This document shows positions 27,955 through 37,741 of a stretch of 64,000 nt of DNA, in pieces. Both the position numbers and the translations under genes were made by a program. The DNA is taken from the NCBI GenBank assembly GCA_035944135.1, contig DASZBM010000001.1, positions 248,001 through 312,000 on the forward strand, written 5' to 3'. Positions within the stretch are counted from its first letter, which is position 1. Each line of letters begins with the position of its first letter. Source of the stretch: Acidobacteriaceae bacterium. Lineage in GTDB: Bacteria > Acidobacteriota > Terriglobia > Terriglobales > Acidobacteriaceae. The notes below the pieces were generated by a model. That model had not been told where the DNA came from, made no database searches, and saw nothing but the letters and a program-made list of their open reading frames with translations.

Positions 27955-28887
27955 TCAGCGGCTTAGGTCAGTATCCAGAAGCGGATTGTGCAGTCGCAAG
28001 AGCGAATCGTAGGCCGCCGCCCGGACCACATGGAAATAATCCGAGCCAACCAGGTAGAGCACACCCACTCCGATCCACCAGCACGTGAGGAACGTCTGCG
28101 ACTCCACATTCTCAAACGGCAGCGGGCAAGACGAAAAGACCAGCGCCAGTACGATGAGAGCCACCTTTACGATGCCCATCACAAGATTGATCTCGATGAG
28201 CTTCGACCGCAGCGCACCAAGGCGCATCGCCGCGCGAAGACTTGCGAGCGCACCTAGGCCGCGGGACATCGCGAGGATCGGCGCGATCCGCAGTATCCAG
28301 CTCGTTGTGGCCCACAGCAGAAACACGAGTAGTGTCACGGCGACAGCCATCGCAAAACCCGGAACATACGACGGCTCCAGGTTGCGCTCCATCGGACTCC
28401 AGACGCAACTGCGCGCGATATGAATCAGCAATGCGAGCCATAGAAGCAGCAGCGCCGCAAATGAATAGGCGCGCAGCAACATGAGCGGGATCATGCTTCC
28501 GGGGCGTCGAGCAAGCGATTTATCCCACCGGCGCAGCACCGCTCCACGACCAAAGCTGCGAAACACCGACCACCCGGCAATTGCGACGAGCAGCGGCCAT
28601 AGATACGTCTGCACATCGATCGTTCCACGCGCGACGAGGTGACCGCGCAGCAAGATCGGCTCTATGTCACGGACCTTCAGCGTCCACATCAGGATGATGT
28701 CGCGGGCAAAGAGCCAGATGCAGCCAATCGCCAGCAGACCAAAGCTCCACCGCCAGGCAATCTCCAGCGCTGTAAGCGAAGGCCGCTTCCAAACGGCGAA
28801 CATGACTCCGACGAACGATTGCGTGCCGCGCACCGGTGCAGCCCTGCGGCTCACCTCCGCCGCAGTCCGAACTACCTGTTGGCTCAC
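27955..28887 (-). CDS. Hypothetical multi-pass membrane protein
   Basis: 310 aa with about six hydrophobic helices (residues about 46-65, 93-113, 135-160, 178-200, 237-252, 268-288). No known motif. GTG start overlapping the leuS stop (GTGA), so it is translated after leuS. Probably a conserved acidobacterial protein, but no function can be given. Confidence 0.75.
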   Translation of the reverse strand: MSQQVVRTAAEVSRRAAPVRGTQSFVGVMFAVWKRPSLTALEIAWRWSFGLLAIGCIWLFARDIILMWTLKVRDIEPILLRGHLVARGTIDVQTYLWPLLVAIAGWSVFRSFGRGAVLRRWDKSLARRPGSMIPLMLLRAYSFAALLLLWLALLIHIARSCVWSPMERNLEPSYVPGFAMAVAVTLLVFLLWATTSWILRIAPILAMSRGLGALASLRAAMRLGALRSKLIEINLVMGIVKVALIVLALVFSSCPLPFENVESQTFLTCWWIGVGVLYLVGSDYFHVVRAAAYDSLLRLHNPLLDTDLSR

Positions 28888-31457
28888 TTCACCACCAGAT
28901 TGACGAGCTTGCCCTTGACGACGATGATCTTCACGATTGTCTTTCCGGCAACGCGTGCGGCGACCTTCTCATCTGCGAGAGCAGCGGCCTTGATCGCCTC
29001 CTCGTCCGCGCCTGCCGACAGCTTCACCACGCTCACGAGCTTGCCGTTCACCTGAACAGGTACCTCGATCTCGCTCTCGCGCGCTAGCTCTGCGTCCGCG
29101 CTGGGCCACGGCTGGCGCAGCAACGTCTCGCGCTCGCCAATCTCCTGCCAGAGTTCCCCCGCGACGAACGGAGCAAACGGAGCCAGCAACAACACGAGAG
29201 TGCGGATAACCTCAGCAATCGTTGCCGGGGAGATCTCGCCCGAATCCATCTTCGCCTCGGCTGCCATCATCTCGTTCACAAGGATCATGATCGCGGCGAT
29301 GCACGTATTGAAGTGCCACCGGCCGCTGAAGTCCTCGGTGATCTTTGCAATCGTCTGGTGCAGCGTGCGCAGCAGTGCCGCGCCTGCAGGTGTCTGCGCG
29401 GCGAACGCTTTCGCAGCGATCTCATCCCCATGTGCACCACGCTCTACGCTCCGCACTGCGGGAGCGAACTTGGTCACAAGGCGATACACGCGCGCGAGGA
29501 AGCGGCTAACTCCGGCGACGCCTTCCTCCTGCCACTCGAGATCGCGGTCTGGCGGCGCGGCAAACAGCGCGTACATGCGCGTCGCGTCGGCGCCGTAGCG
29601 CGCAATCATGTCATCGGGCGAGACGACATTGCCCTTTGACTTCGACATCTTTGCGCCGTCTTTAATCACCATGCCCTGCGTGAAGAGTCGTGTTGCAGGC
29701 TCATCGTTCTTGATCATGCCCAGATCGCGCATGACCTTCGTCCAGAAGCGCGAGTAGATCAGATGCAGAATCGCGTGCTCAACACCGCCGATGTACTGGT
29801 CGATCGGGAACCAATAGTTCGCCTTCGCCGAATCGAACGGCGCGCGCGAGTTCTTCGCATCGGTGTACCGGTAGAAGTACCAGCTCGAGTCGACGAACGT
29901 GTCCATCGTATCGGTCTCGCGCCGCGCCGGTCCGCCGCACTTCGGGCACGTCGTGTTCACGAACTCCGGCACCTTCGCGAGCGGGCTCCCGCCCTCCTGC
30001 GTGATCGCGATGTTTTCCGGCAGCAGCACCGGAAGCGCGCTCTCCGGCACCGGCACAACGCCGTCTTTCTCGCAGTAGACCATCGGGATCGGCGTGCCCC
30101 AATAGCGCTGCCGACTCACGCCCCAATCCTTCAGGCGGAAGGTCGTCGTGCGCTTGCCGAAGCTGTGCTCTTCGGCGAAGCGGCCCATCTTGTCCTGTGC
30201 TTCGAGGCAGGACTCACCAGTCCATTCGCCAGAGTTCACGACGACAGCATCATCTTCCGCAACGTAAGGCAGCGCCAGATCACCCGAATCATCCCCCGCC
30301 CCCCCTGAAGTTGCCGGAGCAACCACTCGCTTGATCGGCAATCCGTACTTCGTCGCGAATTCGTAGTCGCGTTCATCGTGCGCAGGCACGCTCATGATCG
30401 CGCCCGTCCCGTAGTCTGCCAGGATATAATTCGCCACCCAGATCGGCAGCGCCTCGCCGTTGAATGGATTCACCGCGAACTCGCCGGTCGCCACACCATG
30501 TTTTTCGATGTTGCCGATGTCGCCCGTCTCCCTCGCAACTTTCTGCTCCGCGATCATCGTCTCGACCGCCTTCGCGAGCTGCGCATTCTCCGCCGCCCAC
30601 GCCTTCACCAGCGCGTGCTCCGGCGCAAGCTGGATCGAAGTCGCGCCAAAGATCGTATCGATCCGCGTGGTGAAGACGGTTATCTTGTCCGACGCGCCCT
30701 GCACACCGAAGTCGACGTTCGCGCCCTCGCTGCGGCCGATCCAGTTGCGCTGCATCGTGCGCACCTTGTCCGGCCAGCCAGGCAGCTTGTTCAACCCGTC
30801 CAGCAGCTCGTCCGCATAGTTGGTGATGCGGAAAAACCACTGCTCCAGTTCGCGCTGCTCGACCAGAGTGTCCTCATGCCGCCAGCAGTAGCCGCCCACA
30901 ACCTGCTCATTCGCCAGAACCGTCGCGCACTTGGGGCACCAGTTCACCTTGCTGGATTTGCGGTACGCCAGTCCGCGCTCGTACATCTTCAGGAAGAACC
31001 ACTGGTTCCAGCGGTAGTAATCCGGAAGGCACGTCGTGACTTCGGTCGCCCAGTCATAGCTGAAGCCCATGCGGCGCATCTGCTGGCGCATGGCCGCGAT
31101 GTTGCTCAGCGTCCACTCGCGCGGCGGTGTTTTGTTGCTGATCGCAGCGTTCTCCGCCGGCAATCCAAACGCGTCCCACCCCATCGGGTGCAGCACGTTG
31201 TAACCGCGCATCCACATGTAGCGCGCCAGCGCGTCTCCGATGGAGTAGTTCCGCACATGGCCCATGTGCAGCTTGCCGCTGGGATACGGCAGCATCTCCA
31301 GGCAGTAGAACTTCGGCTTGCCAGCCGCGTGGTCCTCCGCACGATACAGCTCGGCATCGGCATCCCACCGCGCCTGCCACTTCGTCTCTATCTCCGCTGG
31401 GTTATACCGTGTGCTGTCGCGCTCCTCCACGACAGATCCTTCTTTCTTGTCAGCCAT
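28884..31457 (-). CDS. leuS: Leucyl-tRNA synthetase
   Basis: Class I aminoacyl-tRNA synthetase, about 857 aa from the ATG at 31457. The longer frame to 31505 would overlap the upstream gene by 44 bases and adds an unlikely leader. HIGH motif in YPSGKLHMGHVRNYSIGDAL, KMSKS loop MSKSKGNVV near residue 640, zinc-type cysteines CPKC in the insert (TCPKCGGPARRETDTMDTFVDSSWYF), and a CP1 editing domain between them. A short acidic/glycine insertion (GGAGDDSGDL) lies in the editing domain. Sits 4 bases after a secreted-protein gene and overlaps the membrane gene downstream. Confidence 0.97.
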   Translation of the reverse strand: MADKKEGSVVEERDSTRYNPAEIETKWQARWDADAELYRAEDHAAGKPKFYCLEMLPYPSGKLHMGHVRNYSIGDALARYMWMRGYNVLHPMGWDAFGLPAENAAISNKTPPREWTLSNIAAMRQQMRRMGFSYDWATEVTTCLPDYYRWNQWFFLKMYERGLAYRKSSKVNWCPKCATVLANEQVVGGYCWRHEDTLVEQRELEQWFFRITNYADELLDGLNKLPGWPDKVRTMQRNWIGRSEGANVDFGVQGASDKITVFTTRIDTIFGATSIQLAPEHALVKAWAAENAQLAKAVETMIAEQKVARETGDIGNIEKHGVATGEFAVNPFNGEALPIWVANYILADYGTGAIMSVPAHDERDYEFATKYGLPIKRVVAPATSGGAGDDSGDLALPYVAEDDAVVVNSGEWTGESCLEAQDKMGRFAEEHSFGKRTTTFRLKDWGVSRQRYWGTPIPMVYCEKDGVVPVPESALPVLLPENIAITQEGGSPLAKVPEFVNTTCPKCGGPARRETDTMDTFVDSSWYFYRYTDAKNSRAPFDSAKANYWFPIDQYIGGVEHAILHLIYSRFWTKVMRDLGMIKNDEPATRLFTQGMVIKDGAKMSKSKGNVVSPDDMIARYGADATRMYALFAAPPDRDLEWQEEGVAGVSRFLARVYRLVTKFAPAVRSVERGAHGDEIAAKAFAAQTPAGAALLRTLHQTIAKITEDFSGRWHFNTCIAAIMILVNEMMAAEAKMDSGEISPATIAEVIRTLVLLLAPFAPFVAGELWQEIGERETLLRQPWPSADAELARESEIEVPVQVNGKLVSVVKLSAGADEEAIKAAALADEKVAARVAGKTIVKIIVVKGKLVNLVVK

Positions 31458-31461
31458 CCTC

Positions 31462-32262
31462 TCATTGTAAAGAAGTGGTCTCAGCGGCAGGCTTGGCCGG
31501 CTCACGCGTCAGATCGAACACCTGATAGTCCGCCGGCGGCTGAAACACCGAAGCATCCGGCTCGCCCACATGCAGCTCCGTCACCTCATCGACCATGTGT
31601 CCCGTGCGCGGATCGTCCATTACATTCTTCAACTGAATGCCTAAAGTCGGTGCCATCCAATTCTCTCCAGAGGTTTGAAGCGGCGCGTCGTTGCCCATCT
31701 CGCCCGCCGGAATCGCGTTCGTCCACCGGTTTCCCACCGCGCACTCACCCAGGATCGTTGACTTCCCAAGCGACTCGTTCTTGTTCTCCATCCGCGACTG
31801 CCGCTGCGCCTTGTACTCCGCCTGCATCGCCTCGTTGAACGCCTTATCCACCGGCCGCTGCTCGAACCGTCCGCCCATCATCGGCTGCAGCATCCCGTTG
31901 ATCGCCGCCACCCGCGCGATCGGATGAAGTTGAATCATCCGGTGCGCTACCGGATCAACAATGTTCGAGAACTGCAGCTGCATCTGTCCATCGCGCTCAA
32001 CGTAGTTGTCCGTCCTCGTCCTGCCCGCGGAATCATGCCACTCGTGCACCTCCATTCGCGTCGTGATCTGCGTCCCGTTGGCCAGCGTCTGCACCTGCGT
32101 GTGCTGCCGCACCAGGCTGTACGCCGCCGGACCGGTCCTTTGCCCCACGGGACACGCCATCGCCGCCGGAGTCACAGGACACGCCGGCGGTGCATTCGAC
32201 TGCCCGGATGCGCTTGCCACCGTGACCAAACTCACCACCACCGATAGAACCAGACGCCGCAT
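31462..32262 (-). CDS. Secreted protein, paralogue of 48289-49071
   Basis: 266 aa from the ATG at 32262, chosen because GAGGTGG precedes it and a clean signal peptide begins there (MRRLVLSVVVSLVTVASASGQ). The middle holds YSLVRQHTQVQTLANGTQITTR, then DSAGRTRTD and VDPVAHRMI; the end has MDDPRTGHMVDEVTELHVGEPDASVFQPPADYQV. All three blocks recur in 48289-49071. No catalytic motif is visible; it could be a periplasmic binding or structural protein. It precedes leuS. Confidence 0.78.
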   Translation of the reverse strand: MRRLVLSVVVSLVTVASASGQSNAPPACPVTPAAMACPVGQRTGPAAYSLVRQHTQVQTLANGTQITTRMEVHEWHDSAGRTRTDNYVERDGQMQLQFSNIVDPVAHRMIQLHPIARVAAINGMLQPMMGGRFEQRPVDKAFNEAMQAEYKAQRQSRMENKNESLGKSTILGECAVGNRWTNAIPAGEMGNDAPLQTSGENWMAPTLGIQLKNVMDDPRTGHMVDEVTELHVGEPDASVFQPPADYQVFDLTREPAKPAAETTSLQ

Positions 32263-32307
32263 ACGCCACCTCGCACCAGCCATCAGCCACGCCACGATAC
32301 CACAGAC

Positions 32308-32340
32308 ACAAAACGGCCCGGAGTCGTTCCCTCCGGGCCG
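32308..32340 (-). terminator. Intrinsic terminator of the S53 protease gene
   Basis: Perfect 10-bp stem CGGCCCGGAG / CTCCGGGCCG with a 7-base loop; on the minus strand it is followed by TTTTGTGTCT. Confidence 0.82.
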
Positions 32341-32356
32341 CTGAGCTATTACGCGT

Positions 32357-34645
32357 TTAGTGGATCGTGAGGCTCACGGTTGTCGTCGCCGAAGTGCCGC
32401 CGCCAGACGCCTTCACAGTAACGGTCCGTGTCGTTCTCGACGCATTCCGCGAAACCGTGATCTTCATCGTTGTGCTTCCGGCGCCTGACAACGAGCTCGG
32501 CGAGAAGCTCACCGTCTGTCCGCTGCCCTGGCCCGAAGCCGAGAACGTCACCGCTCCCGTCGTCGTGCCCGCCAGCGTAATCGTCACGCTACCCGAGGAG
32601 CCGCGCGAAATCGTCAGCGAGTTCGGCGAGGCCGAGATCGTGAAGCTCGACTGCTGCGTTCCGCTCACCGTCAGCGTCACCGTCGTCGAGTGCGACAGGC
32701 TTCCGCTCGTTCCCGTAATCGTGATCGAGTACGTGCCCGCCGCGGTACCGGACGCAACCGTGAACGTCGCCGTCGAGCTGCCTGAGCCGTTCACCGGATT
32801 CGTTCCGAAGCCAACCGTCACGCCGCTCGGCAGGTTCGACGCCGACAGCGTTACCGCCGATGTGAACCCATTCACCGCACCGATCGAGATCGACGATGAT
32901 CCGTTGCTGCCCGGCGCCACCGTTAGCGAACCGGGGTTCGCCGCGATGGTGAAGTCCGGGTTCTGCTGCTGCTGCGATCCCGACAGAGCACTCACCAGCG
33001 CCGGCGTCGGGCTGCCCCATCCGGTCACCAGGTCATAACCGGTCACCGCCGAGTAGCTGCCCGAGGTGCCGCTCGTCACGTCGTGGAAGTTCGCGCTGTA
33101 GTACGAGGGAGAGGTCGCATTCTGCTGGTAGATCGTTGGGTTCAGGAAGCCAACCGGCGACTCCGAGTTTGCCGCAAGCTGCTGGTTCACGAGAGCGATA
33201 TAACCCGCCCACATCGGAGCAGCAAAGCTCGTTCCGCCGTACTCGTTTGCGAGGCAGCTTGTCTGGTCTGCGCAGGTGTAGAAGGTGAAGTTCGCATTCG
33301 CCGAAACATCCGGGCCGTTACGCAGCGTCGTCGATCCGTGATTGCTCGAGTTGATCACGCCCGAATACTGCTGCCACGACGGAATCGCGATATTGTCCGG
33401 CGAGATGCCGCCGCCCGAATCCGACCATGCCGTCTCCGACTGCCACGGTCCTCCCGCGCTCGACGTCGTAAGGTCCGTTCCGCCGACCGAGATGACGTAC
33501 GCATTATCCGCGGGCCACGCCGCGCTCTTGCCCGTCGCCTTCCAGGTGGAGTTGTCGCCCGAGGCCGCGAAGAAGCTCTGTCCCTGCGAGGCCATCTTCT
33601 CGAAATACGGGTTCAGCGTGCTCGGATCAGCCGGCGTCCATCCCCACGAGCAGCCGATCGTCGTCGGGAGTGGGCTGTGCGTCGTCATCGAGCTGAGGAT
33701 CGCCGTATCGCTCGAGCCGACATACATCGTCATGCTCGCCAGGCCGGGCGCCATGCCCAGCGCCTGCGTCATGTCCAGCGTCTGCTCGGTGTCGTCGCAC
33801 GAAGGATACGTGCAGCTTGTGCTCGTGCCATCCGTCGACAACACCGTAACGTTGTTCGGGTAGGCTTGCCCCACGTTCTTGTAATACGTCTGCAGATCGG
33901 CGAGGTCGGTTCCGTAGTACTCCAGAAGACCAAGATTCTGCCCGGAGCCCGTCAGGCTTCCGCTGCCATAGTAGGCCGCGCGCATATCGCTGCCCAGGAA
34001 CGAGGCCGAGGGTCCGCTGCCTGTGGTGGCATTCGAAACCACCTTGCTGGCATCAATTCCGTGCGCCGCCGCGTATGCCGCCTTCGTCTCCAGCAGCGGG
34101 TGCGGAATGGAGTAATTGTCCAGCCCGGTAACGTGCCACAGGTTAATGGACAGATCCGTCGTCGGCTCCTGGTCTGCCGAGAAGAAGTTGCGGTTCTCCG
34201 TCGGGTGCTTGTACGTCTGCATGTGAACGTGGAAGGCCGATTCCACATTCGCCACCGAGCCGCTCACCTGCACGTCCATTCCGTCGCGGCTTCCGCCAGT
34301 CACCGTGAATCCGTGCATCTTCGCGAACTGCACGACCGCGTCATAGTCAGCCTGCGAGGGCCCGAACTGCGCGGTGAACTGCTGCGGTGTGAGGAAGTGA
34401 TGATAGTTCGCGCTGGCGGGGTTATAGACGTCGGCTACAAACTGGTCGAGTGCGGCCTGGTTACGCACCGGAAGAACGAGATCCAAACTCATGGTCTGGT
34501 TTTGGGGAAGGCTTCCGTTGGCCTGGACCTGCCCATTACGAACAACGTCACGCACATGGTGCGTCATGAACGACTGAGCCTGCGCCATGACTGTCATGGC
34601 CCCCAGCGCCGCCGTGACTAACAAACTGCGACCGAATTTTTGCAC
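32357..34645 (-). CDS. S53 pro-kumamolisin/sedolisin protease with C-terminal Ig-like domains
   Basis: Secreted acid-active serine-carboxyl protease, about 762 aa from a GTG start. Signal peptide (MQKFGRSLLVTAALGAMTVMAQA), a pro-kumamolisin activation domain (about 30-175, with YHHFLTPQQFTAQFGPS), then the catalytic domain. The triad is visible as EQTLD (Glu about 287, Asp about 291), oxyanion Asp in AASGDN (about 364) and Ser in GGTSFAAPMW (about 473). The calcium site GYDLVTGWGSP follows. Two repeated Ig-like domains (about 565-760) end the protein and may bind substrate or the cell surface. Confidence 0.93.
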   Translation of the reverse strand: MQKFGRSLLVTAALGAMTVMAQAQSFMTHHVRDVVRNGQVQANGSLPQNQTMSLDLVLPVRNQAALDQFVADVYNPASANYHHFLTPQQFTAQFGPSQADYDAVVQFAKMHGFTVTGGSRDGMDVQVSGSVANVESAFHVHMQTYKHPTENRNFFSADQEPTTDLSINLWHVTGLDNYSIPHPLLETKAAYAAAHGIDASKVVSNATTGSGPSASFLGSDMRAAYYGSGSLTGSGQNLGLLEYYGTDLADLQTYYKNVGQAYPNNVTVLSTDGTSTSCTYPSCDDTEQTLDMTQALGMAPGLASMTMYVGSSDTAILSSMTTHSPLPTTIGCSWGWTPADPSTLNPYFEKMASQGQSFFAASGDNSTWKATGKSAAWPADNAYVISVGGTDLTTSSAGGPWQSETAWSDSGGGISPDNIAIPSWQQYSGVINSSNHGSTTLRNGPDVSANANFTFYTCADQTSCLANEYGGTSFAAPMWAGYIALVNQQLAANSESPVGFLNPTIYQQNATSPSYYSANFHDVTSGTSGSYSAVTGYDLVTGWGSPTPALVSALSGSQQQQNPDFTIAANPGSLTVAPGSNGSSSISIGAVNGFTSAVTLSASNLPSGVTVGFGTNPVNGSGSSTATFTVASGTAAGTYSITITGTSGSLSHSTTVTLTVSGTQQSSFTISASPNSLTISRGSSGSVTITLAGTTTGAVTFSASGQGSGQTVSFSPSSLSGAGSTTMKITVSRNASRTTRTVTVKASGGGTSATTTVSLTIH

Positions 34646-34652
34646 AGAGGTA

Positions 34653-34658
34653 CTCCTT
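34653..34658 (-). promoter_or_regulatory. Shine-Dalgarno fixing the GTG start of the S53 protease
   Basis: AAGGAG on the minus strand, 7 bases before GTG at 34645. The upstream ATG at 34711 has no such site, and the signal peptide begins at the GTG. Confidence 0.75.
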
Positions 34659-34841
34659 TGGTGAAAGCCCGCAAATGTTGCTCTGAATCGGAAATCTCGG
34701 GTCATTTTCATTGCGCGTTATAGCGCTGTCAAACTACAAAGAACCCCCGGAATCAGGTCTGATAGAAGCGCTTTCCTTGTATCACTTCCATCTGTGTCAG
34801 CCACATGACGAAAGGCCCTATCGGCCCACGAACTTCCGTCT

Positions 34842-36305
34842 TCAACGGCCCTCAGCCGCCTGCCCGGCTCCCTTCGGAGCCGGTTCTCCCGTCCTGAACT
34901 CCGTCCACGGGCCGGCCTTCATGTCGTGCAAAATCGGCTGCTGCCACGCGAACTCAGGATGCGCCGCAAGGAATGGCGCAACGACGAAGTCCGCTCCGCA
35001 CGGATGCCCAGCGCGCACGATCATGCTCATCTGTTCAGCCATCGTGGCATCGGTCACTTCGCCGGTCACGGCTCCGCTAGGAGAGTAAGGAGGATTCCCC
35101 CACACGGGCTCACCTTCTGCGCTCGTCTCCTCATGACCGCAGAGACTGCGCTTGCCCGGATCTTCTTTTTTCTCGAAGCTGTCCCAGTGATCGCTCAGGT
35201 ACGCCTCTGCAAGCGCTGTATCCAGCCGCCCAGTGTGCTTCTTCACAAACGCTTCACCCGTCACGCGCCGCGCGTTCATGCTGCTCGACATATTCTTCGG
35301 ATTGAACCCCGGCGTGTCATCGCGAATCACCAGCGGATCCACCGTAAAGTTCGCCGAAACGAAATACCCATCCGTCTTCTTCGTTAGCGGCGTGTGATGC
35401 AGACCCAGCTCCAGATACGCAATCTCGTTCGTCTTGCGGTCGCCGATCATCCACGAGTTCGCATATCCGCCATTGTTGCCCTTGCGCATGATCGCGGCAT
35501 ACTCATCGATTGATGTCGCGTACTGCATCGCCTTCCTCGACCGCACAAACTCGGGTATTCCCTGCTCGTCGAATCCCGCCGCCATCGGCAGCGTCGTCTC
35601 CGTAATCATCAGGCCGGCGGAGTTCACGCCAAAGTCGTCCTGGCTGGTGATCACACCCGGCGTCCCATCCATCAGCATGCGCAGCCCATGTTCAGGCTGG
35701 ATGTCGAACACCATCACCCACCGCTCGCCCTCCGCATAGCTCGTCCAGTTGCTGTGCGCCATCACGATCTTCCCGTCCTTAGTCGCGCTTCCTGTCGCGA
35801 TAAACGCTGAGCAACGTCCCTGCGCCTTGGCCTTCTCCGGATTGGCCTTTTTCTCGCGCGCATTCACCATTGGCAGGTAGTACTGCGTCAGCTCCAGATC
35901 GGCGTTCAGCGCGACCACATCCCACAGGTCCGCCGTCGATCCATGCGCCTTCAATCCGTCCGCAATGCCGTGCAGCTCCGCCTGGTACTCCAGCTCGATA
36001 TGTGGCCAGAGCACGTTCTTCGCCGCCTCCCGGAAGAAGCTCCAGTCGCGGTGATAGTCGTTGGTCGCTTCCAGCTTGTAGACGCTCAGGTTGTCGTCGA
36101 TCTCATCCTTCAGCAGATATCCGTGCTGAAAGCCAATCTCATGCGGCGAGCCCGCGAGATGCACATACGTCCACCCGCCCTGCTCGAAGGTGTACGCATC
36201 CTTCAACTCACCCGGCGTCTTGCCACTTTGCGTCCATGCTGCCTGCGATCCACTGACTGCTCCACAAACCGCCAGCACCGCGACACCCAGTCGACCAAAC
36301 CGCAT
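34842..36305 (-). CDS. C45-like N-terminal-nucleophile hydrolase / phospholipase B-like protein
   Basis: 487 aa from ATG 36305; a GTG one codon earlier is possible. Signal peptide at residues 1-24. The domain reads as the acyl-transferase/phospholipase B-like NTN fold: GSPHEIGFQHGYLLKDEI (family block), then Cys in GRCSAFIATGSATKDGKIVMAHSNW, the probable autocatalytic nucleophile, and NSAGLMITETTL. C-terminal MNARRVTGEAFVKKH. Likely an exported amidohydrolase; substrate unknown. Confidence 0.8.
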   Translation of the reverse strand: MRFGRLGVAVLAVCGAVSGSQAAWTQSGKTPGELKDAYTFEQGGWTYVHLAGSPHEIGFQHGYLLKDEIDDNLSVYKLEATNDYHRDWSFFREAAKNVLWPHIELEYQAELHGIADGLKAHGSTADLWDVVALNADLELTQYYLPMVNAREKKANPEKAKAQGRCSAFIATGSATKDGKIVMAHSNWTSYAEGERWVMVFDIQPEHGLRMLMDGTPGVITSQDDFGVNSAGLMITETTLPMAAGFDEQGIPEFVRSRKAMQYATSIDEYAAIMRKGNNGGYANSWMIGDRKTNEIAYLELGLHHTPLTKKTDGYFVSANFTVDPLVIRDDTPGFNPKNMSSSMNARRVTGEAFVKKHTGRLDTALAEAYLSDHWDSFEKKEDPGKRSLCGHEETSAEGEPVWGNPPYSPSGAVTGEVTDATMAEQMSMIVRAGHPCGADFVVAPFLAAHPEFAWQQPILHDMKAGPWTEFRTGEPAPKGAGQAAEGR

Positions 36306-36408
36306 CACTCACCCCATGAGAATGAAATTCGAAGAAGCACAGCAGTCCCGAAGTGTAGCCGCAGTCTATACCGTGATCCCGATTGCACGCGCGCGGAATC
36401 ACGCCTCA

Positions 36409-36443
36409 AAAAAAGGGACTCCCGGAGCATCGCCCCGGGAGTC
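36409..36443 (-). terminator. Intrinsic terminator after the ScyD-like gene
   Basis: Perfect 9-bp stem GACTCCCGG / CCGGGAGTC with a 9-base loop; on the minus strand it is followed by TTTTTTTGAGG. It ends the gene at 36467-37594. Confidence 0.88.
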
Positions 36444-36466
36444 GCGTTCTTCCTTCCTTGCAGCTT

Positions 36467-37594
36467 CTACGGAACCGTCGCAACGACAATCTGCCCCGCA
36501 CCCGCGCCCGCCGCGCCCCAGTTCGAGATGTACAGCTTGCCGTTCGGCCCGAACGTCATCCCCGTCGGCACCGACAACCCCGTCACCACATCCGTCAGTG
36601 ATCCGTCAGGATTGATCTTGGTCACCTTTCCGTAACCTGGCTGCGGATACTGCGATGGTGTGTCCGGTGCCATCTGCAAAACATAGAGCATTCCGTTCGG
36701 CCCGAGGGCCAGCCCGGTGATCGTCGCGAACCCCGCCTTTGCCGCATTGACGTAGTACGGCCCCGGAACGTTCAAGCCAGGTACTCCAGTCCCGGTACCC
36801 GATGGGAAGTTGGAGACCGTCAGCACCTGCGACGTGTGCGGTTCAATCGGAAACAGATTAAGGTTGCCGACCAGGTAGCTTCCGTTTTTGTACACCACCG
36901 AGGTCGGCACGATGTGACCCTGCGAAGCCGAGAAATCGATCTCTCGCGTGATGTTCCCGCTGAACGTATCGAGCCGCAGCAACTGACCCGAATTAGGTTC
37001 GATCAAGTGCAGCGCGTTATTCACGCTGGTCATGGAATACAGTGATCCGTCCGGCTCGAAGTCACCGGCATTCGGATACTGGACCGGATTCGCGTGCATG
37101 AACGCGCTCACGTCACCCACGTAGCGCCAGGTGCCGTTGGAGGTATTCACCGACACCACGCCGCTCGGGTACGTGTCATTGCCATGCGAGCAGCCCCCAC
37201 CCGCGATCAATGCATACAGCGTCCCATTCATGAATTGGAGATCGGCGACACCCATCAGATCGCCCATCGCATCCGCGGCCGAAGGCAGCCCGCTCGCCAC
37301 AATCGTCTGGTTCCAGTTCTTGTCGAACTTCGAAATCCTTGCCGTCATGCCGCCCTTGTACGGTCCTACGGGCGGCACCACCTGGGGGCAGTCGGTCGTC
37401 GAGTTCGTCCCTCCGGTTCCCGCCTCGGCCACATATAGGTCGCCATCCGGTCCAAAGTGCAGCCCCCGCGGCCCGTTTAGCCCCCTTGCAACTACGACTG
37501 CATTAGCGGATAGTTGTGCTGGAAGCGCCTGCGGCGCTAGGCTTACTGCCATTCCGAAAACAGGCAGCAGGACGTATTTCATCGGGCTGAGCAT
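36467..37594 (-). CDS. ScyD/ScyE-like secreted beta-propeller protein
   Basis: 375 aa with a signal peptide (YVLLPVFGMAVSLAPQALPAQ). GAGGAG lies 7 bases before the ATG at 37594. The chain is repeated propeller blades: GLNGPRGLHFGPDGDLYVAE, DLMGVADLQFMNGTLYAL, ATITGLALGPNGMLYVLQ, GLSVPTGMTFGPNGKLYISNWG. This is the ScyD/ScyE pattern (a family named from scytonemin genes, but widespread with unknown role). A strong terminator follows. Confidence 0.87.
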   Translation of the reverse strand: MLSPMKYVLLPVFGMAVSLAPQALPAQLSANAVVVARGLNGPRGLHFGPDGDLYVAEAGTGGTNSTTDCPQVVPPVGPYKGGMTARISKFDKNWNQTIVASGLPSAADAMGDLMGVADLQFMNGTLYALIAGGGCSHGNDTYPSGVVSVNTSNGTWRYVGDVSAFMHANPVQYPNAGDFEPDGSLYSMTSVNNALHLIEPNSGQLLRLDTFSGNITREIDFSASQGHIVPTSVVYKNGSYLVGNLNLFPIEPHTSQVLTVSNFPSGTGTGVPGLNVPGPYYVNAAKAGFATITGLALGPNGMLYVLQMAPDTPSQYPQPGYGKVTKINPDGSLTDVVTGLSVPTGMTFGPNGKLYISNWGAAGAGAGQIVVATVP

Positions 37595-37741
37595 AAGAGA
37601 ACTCCTCGCTGCATGAAGCAGCGTTCATTTGCGCTGAACCGCACTACATTGCTCCGGCTTTCTCCACATAGCAACCTCGGGCTCGTAAGTTACGTCGGCC
37701 ACCTTGCAGATTCATCAGCTTGGAGGCGCATCGCGAACCCG

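Noticed and set aside
30286-30310. Possible frameshift at a C-run in leuS
   Set aside because: The frame is continuous across it and only adds a short Gly/Asp-rich loop in the editing domain.
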